DNA of 64,000 nucleotides from Fistulifera solaris (taxonomy: Eukaryota > Bacillariophyta > Bacillariophyceae > Naviculales > Stauroneidaceae), in NCBI GenBank assembly GCA_030295235.1, contig AP026162.1, positions 1,736,001-1,800,000 of the forward strand. The letters run 5' to 3'. The notes beneath the pieces were generated by a model that was given only the letters and a program-made list of their open reading frames with translations, searched no databases and had not been told where the DNA came from. How positions within the stretch are numbered: position 1 is the first letter of the stretch; every line of letters begins with the position of its first letter. The translations under genes and the position numbers were made by a program. Below, one piece after another: positions 21,833 to 31,217 of this stretch.

Positions 21833-22755
21833 TCATGCGTAGGAGCAATCAAAACCTATGTGTTCTCCTAGCTGGTTTTGCTGAAAGCCTTCTGAAAGAC
21901 CTTCCACTTCAGATCGAAAAATCGGAGGTTCCCCCGTTCCAGTCCAACACAGTAATTGGCTACCTTCAAATTCGCTGAGAAGGGGTCAAATACTCGCGGT
22001 GAAAGACAAAGCACGCGAGCATTCAATGCTAGAACGATACCTGGAAAAGAAGGACCCAGGACCACTGTTGAGATGAGAAAGTCCTTCAACTTAGGCGACC
22101 CACGGGTACATACCGAATTCTTCATTCAAGCGAAATTGGCGAATAAGAGAAGCCATTTTCTCGCAATCATCTTTGTGTATCCCACTTTCGATTGGTAATT
22201 AACTTTGAATCCGAGTGAAGGGCGAAAGCGAACGGTGATACGTTCTCTAAACTCTCGACACGTCTTCGAAACGATATGCAGGCCTCAATAAAAGAGTGGC
22301 TTCTACGCAATTCAAAGAGTCGCGGCAGCCTGGCCGGGAAAGATGTCAGCATTAAGAAAAACGGTGGTGTGTAGGCTTGCCCTGCTCTCTTGCTGGCAGT
22401 TGTTGATTTGATTTAGCAGGCAACTGAGTGTGGCTGGAACAACTTGTAGCTCCTTCATGTCGAGTTTGATGTGCTTGAAAGGCGGTCGGAGAGCGCGGCT
22501 CAGAAAAGAGTGAAGCGACAACTGACTCGTGCGATTTGGAGGGTGTGCCATTATAGGAACGCCATCCGACAAAATATCCCTTGCAGAAAGCGCATTGCTT
22601 TCTTCAAAGTGTTTAGTGCTCGCGTCAAAAGAGGATCCTAGTAATATATCCGCTTCAATCGCATTTACATTCTCGTCGCTTAAGGCATTTTCCAAGCATT
22701 GTCGAGAGTTGGTCGCATGAGCCCATTTCAGTGTACTGGGGCAAGGCAATGTCAT
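21833..22755 (-). CDS. Menorin / FAM151 (DUF2181) family protein
   Basis: Family signatures in order from the N-terminus: LKWAHATNSRQCLENAL, NAIEADILLG, GVPIMAHPPNRTSQLSLHSFL, FKHIKLDMKEL, VFLNADIFPG, then after a frame change CEKMASLIRQFRL, an intron (22113-22041, GTATGT...CCAG), VLALNARVL, GTGEPPIF and the terminal IGFDCS ending at 21833. Menorins have a TIM-barrel related to glycerophosphodiester phosphodiesterases, with the HA-NS, EAD and HPP positions forming the probable active site; those are present. The substrate in protists is unknown. No signal peptide is visible. At least three single-base slips divide the C-terminal half. The gene lies tail-to-tail with the ARM-like gene. Confidence 0.78.
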
Positions 22756-22929
22756 TTTCTACTGCGGTTGATAAGAAGATAGTCGGTCAGAATTGCTAGC
22801 AGAAAAATTAGGAGAAGTCTATATTGATGTGTTTTACATGCCGCGTTTGCAAAGAGGTTGGATGTCGATGAACAAAAGCTGTTTCAGGTCTCAGCTTCGC
22901 AATGAAAGGAAATGAGGTTATCAAGCACG

Positions 22930-23746
22930 TTAGGGATTGGGCTCAATGTCGTCTAGGATTATTTGCTCTTCATCCCCATCCTCCGTTATAACCCGTTGTA
23001 ATGGGTTCTCGTCGAGCCATTGTTTGTAGCTCTCGGTTCGTTGGACTGTGATAACTATTCTGGCTCGTCTTAGCTCTCTTCCGCCCGTTGATCGCCCCAT
23101 CCCGTGTAAGGACGCAACGGAGGGAGAGTCTACGGGCTGAACTGATGAGATTCCTCCTTCTTGTGATAAAATTGGCTGGAGCGGTGGGGTCCCAGGAGTT
23201 GCCTTTTTACGCTTTGGTTCGACTGTTACGTATGATGTTTGAACTCTTGAATGGTTATCGAAGTACGTTAGCTAGGAGCGGACGAGTCGAATGCGAGCAC
23301 ATCAACTTACCTCACTATTGTAGCAAGTCTCGAACGCTCCAAAAGGTGCGCAGCGTCTACTGCAGAAACGATCGCTCCCTCCAAAGCTGATAGGTCGCAC
23401 ATTTCATCCGTTACCAGGAATTTGCGAGCCAAATTGAAGAAAGCAGTAGGACCTTTCGATGCCGATACAGCAATCACCTGTCGTGGTTCCAAGGGAACCT
23501 CTTGAGTCGATGGTGATGTGCTCACTGTCGGAGCTGTAACAAGCTTCGTATCAATATCGCTTTTTCCGCCTTGAACATCGCTCGCCTTTGTTGGGGTTGT
23601 TAAACTGGCCGAACTAGCAGTATTTTTGATGTTGTCCGATTTTTCTTTTATTTGTTGAAGGTTCCGTGATTCCGTCGCTACTTGTGGCGACGGATTTCTC
23701 AGATCAGTATTCTTCGTTGATGCAGTTCCGACTCTTTTGTTGACAT
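22930..23746 (-). CDS. Alba-domain nucleic-acid-binding protein
   Basis: The predicted protein has about 242 aa from exons 23746-23311 and 23222-22930 (intron GTAAGT...ACAG). A disordered N-terminus rich in Ser, Thr and Lys precedes an Alba-like core: QVIAVSASKGPTAFFNLARKF, LSALEGAIVSAVDAAHLLER, and after the intron a basic Pro-rich loop and then RARIVITVQRTESYKQW, with an acidic end (EDGDEEQIILDDIEPNP). Alba proteins bind RNA or DNA; in protists they often sit in translation or stress granules. One slip is near the start (A-run near 23740) and one just after the intron; with both, the total is a whole number of codons. The domain call rests on pattern only. Confidence 0.65.
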
Positions 23747-24608
23747 GCTATGCTGAGAATTGTTACGTTGCAGCAACTACTATTTCACTTCGATCGGGCA
23801 CAGAAATTTAGCGGCTGAGCACAACTTCGAAAGGCATTGACGCTACAATCTGCAGTTTGCTGCGAAACCTTATTATCTCCTTGTAATCTACTCTTGGTTA
23901 CCCTTTCAATTGAAAACGGCACAAATAATGCTCCTTGTCGCACAAAGGCTGACAATGGCGACTTTGCAGGAAAAAGAAAAACTTCAAAAGAAGTGAATTT
24001 TGCCATCGGAAATATCGGATATCCTTCAAGATCCCGTGCAAAGTGTTGACGTCAAATTCTCGCACAAAGATCGGACTGCAACTTCTCATCGAAGGGATTG
24101 AAATCTGTCTCATGACTGAAAGAGTTCTGACCCGGAGGTAAATTTCCTACACTTTAGTGGCGTGCTGCTATATCATGTCGTTTTATACATCGATATGGAT
24201 GCCGATCAGACAGGTCAAGACAGGGGGAGGGGGAGAAAATTGCTGAAAACTGCACAGGTAAAAAAAATACTTAGGGCAGAAGACAGATTGTTCCAAGACC
24301 GATTACAGATACTTAGTACTTTGAAAAAATACTAATACATTTTGTTAAAGAAGCCAAGAACGCAAGGAAGAATATATAGGCTTCTGAGTACCGGTGTATT
24401 CTGTGACTTAAGGATGAAGTTCAGAATTGGCTTTTTGACAAAAGGCCAACGACGACGGAGGACGGAGACCCTTTGCTGGTGATGAGAAACGGAGACATGG
24501 AGATTGAGATGAATATCACTTATCATTGTCGTTCGCTTGCTGATTATGCCAATTGAATGAGTTTACATAGACAAAGAGAATTTAAAGCCGCCTCGCCTCG
24601 ATGATACA
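23747..24608. other. Intergenic region with a weak coding trace
   Basis: 862 bases. On the + strand about 23954-24142 has protein-like pieces in three frames (MATLQEKEKLQK, then SDILQDPVQSVDVKFSHKDR, then LLIEGIEICLMTERVLTRR ending at 24142), which would make a small protein of about 63 aa if two slips are allowed. This is weak and I do not call it a gene. The rest, including a G-rich run near 24225, shows nothing and should contain the promoter of the kinase at 24609. Confidence 0.3.
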
Positions 24609-25842
24609 ATGGAAGAATTAGCTTTCCTTGAGAATGCTTCGGCGTCTTTCGTTGATCTGGAGATGAGCGGACCTCCGGCCAATCCTCTTCCGTTTGGACG
24701 AGCCACAACTGGAAGAGCGGAACGTGTAGATGCCATGGTTTTAAATCCTGTAACAGGAGAACATCTTGAGGTATCGAATATAATTTACGAAAGGCATCCA
24801 GATCGACGTCCTCCAGACCGAGCGTATTGGGTTGGTCGGAAACTGAAGAAATGCATCTTCGGCGTCGTCAAAGAGTGCACTTTATTACGCTTTCGCAACG
24901 ACGCTCTCGTTCCATGGGAAGTCACGTCTGGTAAAGCGGCTGTTAAGATTATGTCTTGGCAAAGATACGAGAACTGCAACACATCGAAGATCCAATTAAG
25001 GAAGTTTCGGCTATGCAGTATATTAGTGAAGGAGGTCAACACCCGCATGTTATGGGTGTGTTGGATGTACTCAAAGACGAGGAGTATCTGTTATTATTTA
25101 TGCCATTCTGTTCATCAGGCGATTTATTTGGTTTTGTTCAGCAAGCAGGTCGTTTTCCTGAGCCAATGGCTAGATACTGGTTTATGCAAATTCTTGAGGT
25201 GAGTGACCGGGATATTATTTTAGTTTTCTTTGCCACTAGCGCCGTCGCTTACATAGTTTATTTATCGTGATCAAACAGGGACTCACACATTTACAGAAAA
25301 AGGGTGTTTGTCATCGTGACATGTCTTTAGAAAATATTTTGGTTGATGAATACAGAACAGCTGTTGTTATTGATCTTGGAATGTGCTTAAGGGTGCCTTA
25401 TGATGACGGAGAAACTGGAGGCGTTGCGGACGTTTCAGCGGGGACTCTTCGTCGTCTAATTAATCCTCTGATACCATGCGGCAAACCCAACTATATATCA
25501 CCGGAAGTTTTGAAGAGCGAGGTACCGTTCGATGGATTTGCAATAGATTTGTGGGCAACGGCTGTGATGTTATTTATAATGCTGGTAGGCCTTCCACCAT
25601 GGGAATTTGCACGCGAGGAAGATCCCCGTTTCCGAATGGTGGCAAGGGGTGGATTAGAACGCATGCTCCGCTCTTGGAATCGTGAAATTAGTCCATTGGC
25701 GGCCGATTTACTACAAAAAATGCTGCGGGAAGACCCTAGGCAGCGGTTATCATTAGAAGAGGTAAAGGTACACCCGTGGGTTCTTTACGAGGGAGGTGGC
25801 GCGGTTCCGCAAGCTCCTGGTCATGAAGAGTGGCGTGGTTAA
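24609..25842 (+). CDS. Serine/threonine protein kinase, tandem copy 1
   Basis: The predicted protein has about 385 aa from exons 24609-25198 and 25279-25842 (GTGAGT...ACAG). Kinase motifs: the VAIK lysine in AAVKIMSW, the helix-C glutamate in PIKEVSAMQ, the HRD loop as CHRDMSLENILV, the DFG site as DLGM, SPEVL for APE, and DLWATAVMLFIMLVGLPPW in subdomain IX. All catalytic residues are present, so it is probably active, but the Gly-rich loop is degenerate (GRKLKKCIFGVV) and DFG is changed to DLG. An N-terminal extension of about 75 aa (VDAMVLNPVTGEHLEVSNIIYE) is shared with the kinase at 26799. One slip occurs near 24957 (GG for GGG). Substrates are unknown; the pair looks like a local lineage-specific duplication. 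Confidence 0.85.
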
Positions 25843-26798
25843 TAATGTTAGTATCGAACTACGACTGTCAGCGTTGCTTTGCTTTGTACGTTTGAATGAC
25901 ATCTCCACTTGCTCAGCTAGTGCTGAATCAATAATCTAGTCTCTAGTAGAAACACAGGATCACCGATGGGCTTGAATTTGTAATGCCGACGTTGCTGGAG
26001 GCCTAAATCTATTTATAATTTTATAATAGCGCGCTGTGTCCGTGTGTGTGTGTGTCACGTAACGTAACGCGCTCCCGGGTGTCTGAATCACGGGTGTGAC
26101 GCTATCCCCGGGGATCGAGCCCCCCGCTTGCGGGAAGGGCGAGAACGAAAAAAGCTCCCCGTAGGCTAGCCCGCCGCAGGCGGGCTAGTTTCCATAAAGA
26201 AACGGTGATGATCAATATCCGGGTGCCCCCTCCGTCGATAAATTTCCCTACGGGGCCTACGTGAAATGCACGTAGACATTCGCAACATTGCGTACCTGTT
26301 GTCTTACTCATGTTTGTGTTCCAATCAATGTGGATTCTCGCTTATGGTCTCTATACACGTCTGTTGAGGAATGATACGATGAAATTTGTGCTGTCGGACC
26401 CGAGAATCGATGAGTTCGAGTGTGATAATTTCCGGTTGCTACCTACGTCGATAAAATTCCTACGGGGTCTACGTGAATATCACGTAGACATTCGAAACTT
26501 TCTATCTTTGCTTTTTGTAATGTTTTGATTTTATGTTGATAGTGAACATGGTCTATGGGTGCGCAATTTTCCATGTTTGTTCATGGTTTTATTGCAATGC
26601 AGTCAAACATATACCCGAAAAGTGGATTATGCCGATGCACAATATCCGGGTTTCCCTCATGTACTCGCATTGCGAGGCACAAAAAAACACCCGATCATTT
26701 TACCAGGTATTTGTGTTGATACTTTTGCAAAGCACCTTTGCCCCTTGGGGACAAGACTGTTTTGTTAGCCTTCATGTATCACAAAAACAACAATCATT
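25843..26798. other. Intergenic region with degenerate ~215-bp repeats and hairpins
   Basis: 956 bases between the two kinases. Three spaced copies of an ATATCCGGGT / ATTTCCGGTT box lie near 26213, 26428 and 26643. After the first two, a block of about 55 bp recurs (26231-26286 and 26444-26497), containing TCGATAAA..CCTACGGGG and the hairpin CTACGTG...CACGTAG. About 26080-26200 is more GC-rich than its surroundings. A (TG)n run lies at about 26041-26055. No gene is supported. Confidence 0.7.
26166..26188. repeat. Perfect GC-rich hairpin
   Basis: CTAGCCCGCC (26166-26175), loop GCA, then GGCGGGCTAG (26179-26188): a 10-bp perfect stem with a 3-base loop. Such a stable hairpin is out of keeping with the AT-richer intergenic DNA around it. 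There is no T-run after it, and a bacterial-type terminator would make no sense here. Confidence 0.9.
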
Positions 26799-28096
26799 AT
26801 GGACTTGTATTATAACAATGTCCGCACACTGAGTGAGGAAGAGCTCCAGCAAGCGTTTCTTCAGAATGCATCGGTCTCGTATTCCATCCTTGAATGCATC
26901 CGCCCAGCAAGCCAATGAAGTTCGAACCAGCTTGCGTGGGAGAGGCAGAAAGGGTGGATGCACAAGTGCTGAATCCACACACGGGAGAAATATTACACGT
27001 ATCGAATATTGTTTACGAAAAACGCCATGATGGATTGCCCCTCAACGCGCCTACGGTGTGGGCAGAAAATTGATGGAAGCCATTTACGGCTGTATTCGAA
27101 TCTGCACCATTTTTGAAATCCGCAATGATATGCAAGTGCCTTTTGCTGTCACCGAAATGAAAGCTGCCGTCAAAGTTCTTTCGTGGGAAAAGATCCGGTC
27201 GTTAAATCATGCGGAAAATCCCATCAATGAAGTGGCTGCCTTACAACATGTCAGCCAGAACCCGCACGAGAATGTCATGAGCGCGCTGGACATATTACAA
27301 GACGAGGAATACCTTTTGATTTTCATGCCCTACTATTCTTCGGGAAGTTTATATGATTTTGTTTCACGAGCTGGGCATTTTCCCGAGCGCGTGGCGAGGT
27401 ATTGGTTCACTCAAATTTTGGAGGTACGAGCAAGGCCTTTATAATATGTGTGTCATGTCGAAAGCAGCTTCTGAACAGAACAATCATTTTTCTTTCCGTT
27501 CGCAGGGTTTATCGCATTTGCAGAGGCTTGGTATATGTCACCGCGACCTATCTTTAGAGAACATATGCATCGATGACTATACGAATTCAGCGATCATCGA
27601 TTTGGGCATGTGTTTGCGCATTCCCTACATCAATGAGAGCTCAGGAGGTGATGTGGATGTCACGGCCGGAACATTACGGAGACTCATGACAGCGGCTGGA
27701 ACGTGCGGGAAAATTTGGTACATGTCTCCTGAAATTATTCGCAACGACGACATGTTCGATGGGTTTGCGGTGGATCTTTGGGGCGCCGCTATTATTTTGT
27801 TTATAATGTTGACGGGCAGGCCACCCTGGCCTTTTGCTAGTCGACAGGCTGCTGAATTCCGCGTTGTTGCAATCGATCCAGTTCCCGATTATCCCAATGA
27901 AAATTATGGCATTGGTCGGCTTTTACGAGAAATGGGTAAAGAAATATCACAACAGGCGTCTGATCTACTGCAAAGAATGTTACGAAACAATCCACGCGAG
28001 CGACTTTCTCTTCTTGAAATTTTGCAGCACCCTTGGCTTCAAGAGGAGTCGGAGCATGAACCAATGGCAGATCCGGACGATGAATGGAGAAGATGA
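26799..28096 (+). CDS. Serine/threonine protein kinase, tandem copy 2
   Basis: Paralogue of the kinase at 24609, with the same intron position (exons 26799-27423 and 27506-28096; the donor is GTACGA, acceptor CGCAG). Motifs: AAVKVLSW, PINEVAALQ, CHRDLSLENICI, DLGM, MSPEII and DLWGAAIILFIMLTGRPPW. The N-terminal extension has the shared VDAQVLNPHTGEILHVSNIVYE sequence. I place the start at 26799 (MDLYYNNVRTLSEEELQQ) because the extension continues upstream of the first in-frame Met of the kinase domain; two slips (near 26915 and near 27055) must be allowed. It has a longer segment between subdomains IX and XI than copy 1. It converges on MOG1, 57 bp away. Confidence 0.82.
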
Positions 28097-28153
28097 GAGC
28101 ACCCAAACGATCATAACAGATATGATTTTAGTAATGTAGTCATGTGTTATCTT

Positions 28154-28702
28154 TCACGGCCCAAACAAGCTCCAGTCTCGAATGCAAAAGCTAGCTAAGA
28201 TTGCTTGGAACTGCAGTGATGGTTTCGTCCCATTCCCGTCTGCTTGAGGATTACTTGCCGCCGGTGATGTCAAAGTGATAAGGATGTCGGTAGAAACGGT
28301 GGGCAATCGGATCGCACACAGTTCAACGTGGATCCAAATCGGATCAGAAGGCTGTGGCACACGTTCACGGCCTTGGCTCATGCGTTGCGATCCGCTACCG
28401 GTGCAAAGAACTGCTGTCGGCGGCAAGCCAGCAATGATTGGAGATGGGTCGCTCGGTGCGAACGAAACATCTTGCGGATTGATGACACCATTCGATTCTG
28501 CCAAATCTTGAAAGAAGTAACGGGCTGCTTGATCATCAGTTACGTCGGTCTGATAATCAAGAATTTCAATGACCAACAGGTTCCCTTGATCATCTTGCCA
28601 ACATTCTTGATGATCGGGCACCTGTCGTATATCCGACACGTCTCTCCATCCCTCGGGAACTTTGCACTCGATACTTCCACCAAAGAGCTGTCGAAGGACC
28701 AT
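28154..28702 (-). CDS. MOG1: Ran GTPase-binding protein MOG1 (RANGRF)
   Basis: A 182-aa intronless frame without slips. The N-terminus LRQLFGGSIECKVPEGWRDVS and the following DIRQVPDHQECWQD, then LLVIEILDYQTDVTDDQAARYFFQDLA, match the MOG1/PsbP-like fold of the Ran guanine-nucleotide release factor. MOG1 binds Ran, stimulates nucleotide release and acts in nuclear protein import; the conserved acidic residues in the DxRQVPDxQE stretch that contact Ran are present. The C-terminus ends with the hydrophobic strand LASFCIRDWSLFG. Confidence 0.9.
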   Translation of the reverse strand: MVLRQLFGGSIECKVPEGWRDVSDIRQVPDHQECWQDDQGNLLVIEILDYQTDVTDDQAARYFFQDLAESNGVINPQDVSFAPSDPSPIIAGLPPTAVLCTGSGSQRMSQGRERVPQPSDPIWIHVELCAIRLPTVSTDILITLTSPAASNPQADGNGTKPSLQFQAILASFCIRDWSLFGP

Positions 28703-28924
28703 TGGCTTTTATCTTTCTTATTGATAGAAGCGTAAGCAGAAAGTAGATGTCAAAGTTAATATTTATGCGGTTGTGCTCGCCCTCCGGCATCGATCACCAT
28801 CGTCGCGATCGCATGCAAGCTTCGTGACTGAGATGCAGTCGGGAAAAAAGTAATCTACATTTTGTGTCTATAGAAAAATCCACAGAACGATCCTCAGAGA
28901 TTTTTATCACAAAGATTAAGGCGT

Positions 28925-29480
28925 CCATTGGCAAACGGTGCTGAAGTCATTAACATCGCGGTACAGACAGATAGACCTCATCAAGCTAGCAGAGCGAACA
29001 GCGAAGACGGGTCACGTTGCAATTTGGCTCGGAAAAATCATGAATCAACACTGAAATTCAGTCGTGATAAGGTAAAACCAACAATCCGGGCTATAGTGAT
29101 TACTGAAAAATATTTCCGCAGAGTTTTGCAACATAATAATACAGAAGCGAGGCTTCCATTCGCAAACTGTGTTGAAGAAATCGCGTAGTTTGCATCGTTA
29201 TACAGAAAAATGGAGCTCAACAAGCTTTGGGTTACGTTGCAATTTGCAATCTGGCTCGTAAAATCGTGATTCAACACGGAAATTCAGTCGTGATAACGCA
29301 GAACCAACACACCGGGCTATAGTGAATACTGAAAAATGTTCCGCAAAGTTTTTCAACATTATAGACGAATACAAAATCGAGGCTTCCATTCGCAAATTGT
29401 GTTGAAGTAATTTGCATCGTAATAGACTTTAGACGAAGGGATCTCAACTAGGCTCAACAAGCTAGGGTTATGTTGCAATG
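28925..29480. repeat. Tandem repeat array 3 (~220-236 bp unit, about 2.5 copies)
   Basis: Copies are anchored by GTCACGTTGCAATTT at 29011, GTTACGTTGCAATTT at 29231 and GTTATGTTGCAATGT at 29467, that is 220 and 236 bp apart. Shared blocks are GAAATTCAGTCGTGATAA, CCGGGCTATAGTGA, ACTGAAAAATATTTCCGC and AGGCTTCCATTCGCAAA. It lies between MOG1 and RRP43, 5' and 3' respectively of genes pointing left, and no frame is conserved across copies, so it is non-coding. Confidence 0.88.
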
Positions 29481-29717
29481 TGCGATCTCGCTCGCGAAAA
29501 TAAAGTTTCGTGACAGAAGTGCATTCGTGATTACTTTCAGTCGACACTCTTTGATCGAAAGGAAGATGCCACGCATTTTGTCTAAAACAAATATAGGTCC
29601 GACCCAAAGAATTTGAAAATTTAATAACAATTGTATTAAGGAGCATTAGTCATTATTACAATTATAACAGCATATCTTTCTGACTATCAGTCGCGCTGAT
29701 GAATAAGCAAGCCTCTT

Positions 29718-30804
29718 TTATGCAACCAGAATCCGCTTTAGTTCCTCTGCTCTAGCCTTTGCGATCTGAGCCACAAGCGCCAAGTCCTTTGTTCTCAGCG
29801 AGCAAATTCTATTATTTTCGCCAAACGATGGACAGAAATCCAAAAGAAGAATTTGTTCTGGCGCGTGACCATCGACGACCATGGTTATCATTGTCGACAT
29901 TGAACATTCTTCGGCTGAGCTGGGATCTACTAACCAATTCCGTCTCTTATCCTCTAGTTCTGAAGTCTCGCTACAGTACAATCCGACGGTAACCGGGAGT
30001 GGTAGTAACGGAAATCGCATTTTATGCTGTGTTTCTCCGCGCTCCGAACACCGACACCCCGTGGCAATATTACCTTCCTTCGTTCGCTCAGCGTCGTAAC
30101 CTTTTGGTTGCCACCATATTCTTCCCGTCTTTTCGTCCAATGAAATCCCGTGTTCGCGACATGGAATTTTCGTGTCCATAAGGGCAGCAATACAAGCCAA
30201 CAGAGCAGCGTCACCGACATTCCCTGCATTTTGTAATATCTTTACCGTCACGACGAGGCCAATCGCGGCCTTTGCCGGGACAAGAAGCAATGGATGATAG
30301 TGATTATCCTCACCCGTACTAATCGAATCTTCCAGTGCTTCTTGGGCGCAAACATCCAGGGTCCGCTGCAGGTAAGACTGTAAAACTGAGATGTTGATCG
30401 AATCATCCTCCTTGAAAGAAGAAACAGTGACATCAATATCGCCCCTACCAGCCGGAAACGCTGCTGTACACATTGGTTGGCCAACCTGTAACGTTACTGC
30501 TGCGAGAATGGACGTTGATTCGTCTTGATTTTCGTCGTTGCGGAATGAAACTAGAGCCGAACCAGAGGCATGTTTGGATAGAACGCCTTGCTGGATAGTT
30601 GTCTTGCGATACTGGGCGAGGAGTCTTCCGTCAGCGCGTGAGTGACTCTGAAGCATACTTTTCGCTTTTGCCTACAACAAATTGTTAGAAATAACGAAAC
30701 AAAACCATCCCGTCAGATCAGTTTGTTCAACGAACCTTTGGGTCAAGCAGTGTTTCTGCTCCTAACGCTAGATCGCACCATGATGAGGTAATATCGTTCG
30801 ACAT
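29718..30804 (-). CDS. RRP43: Exosome core subunit RRP43-like (RNase PH fold)
   Basis: The predicted protein has 340 aa from exons 30804-30736 and 30671-29718; the intron (30735-30672) has the unusual donor GTTCGT. The sequence SHSRADGR with the following basic segment, SALVSF...VTLQVGQP, and NAGNVGDAALLACIAALMDT are typical of RNase PH-like exosome ring proteins; the combination with a long N-terminal helix and a region before DAALLAC is nearest to RRP43/EXOSC8, with RRP42 and RRP45 as alternatives. In eukaryotes these ring subunits have lost catalysis and form the channel of the RNA exosome. No slip is seen. An upstream 413-bp divergent space separates it from the Ser-rich gene. Confidence 0.8.
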
Positions 30805-31217
30805 CTGTGGTTATCTAATGAGTATAGTCTTCCTTCTCGGTCGGTTCTATCGGCGACGGTGTTCAAAAGATGGAATTTGAAGCAACGTATACTCTCAATA
30901 GCGTTGGGAAATGGGAAAGTCTAATGAATGTGAATGAAAAACCTGCATGTTTATCTACAGGGTCGTTTGATGGTCATTCGGTAGACGGAAAGACGGCTCA
31001 ATTATTACAACAAGGTTAACGGTTCAACAAGACGGTTTCGGGCTGCAGAATACGTAGTAATTATGTGGCAGCCAGCTGTCGACGACATTGTTTCTTCCGA
31101 CCAGACTACTAATTGTAGTCACAGTAAAAACCCGCGCTCGATCAAAGAATTTCAAATCCTTCAAGTCGAAATCTTATTCGCTGCTTTTGTTGTCATGCGA
31201 CCCCATAACGTTGAAGC

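Noticed and set aside
26080-26280. tRNA or other structured RNA gene
   Set aside because: Strong hairpins are present, but no cloverleaf, no A/B box pair in correct spacing and no terminator T-run could be found.
29718-30804. Archaeal-type or active RNase PH
   Set aside because: The protein has the eukaryotic exosome ring layout with spliced N-terminus, and the neighbours are all eukaryotic; nothing suggests transfer.
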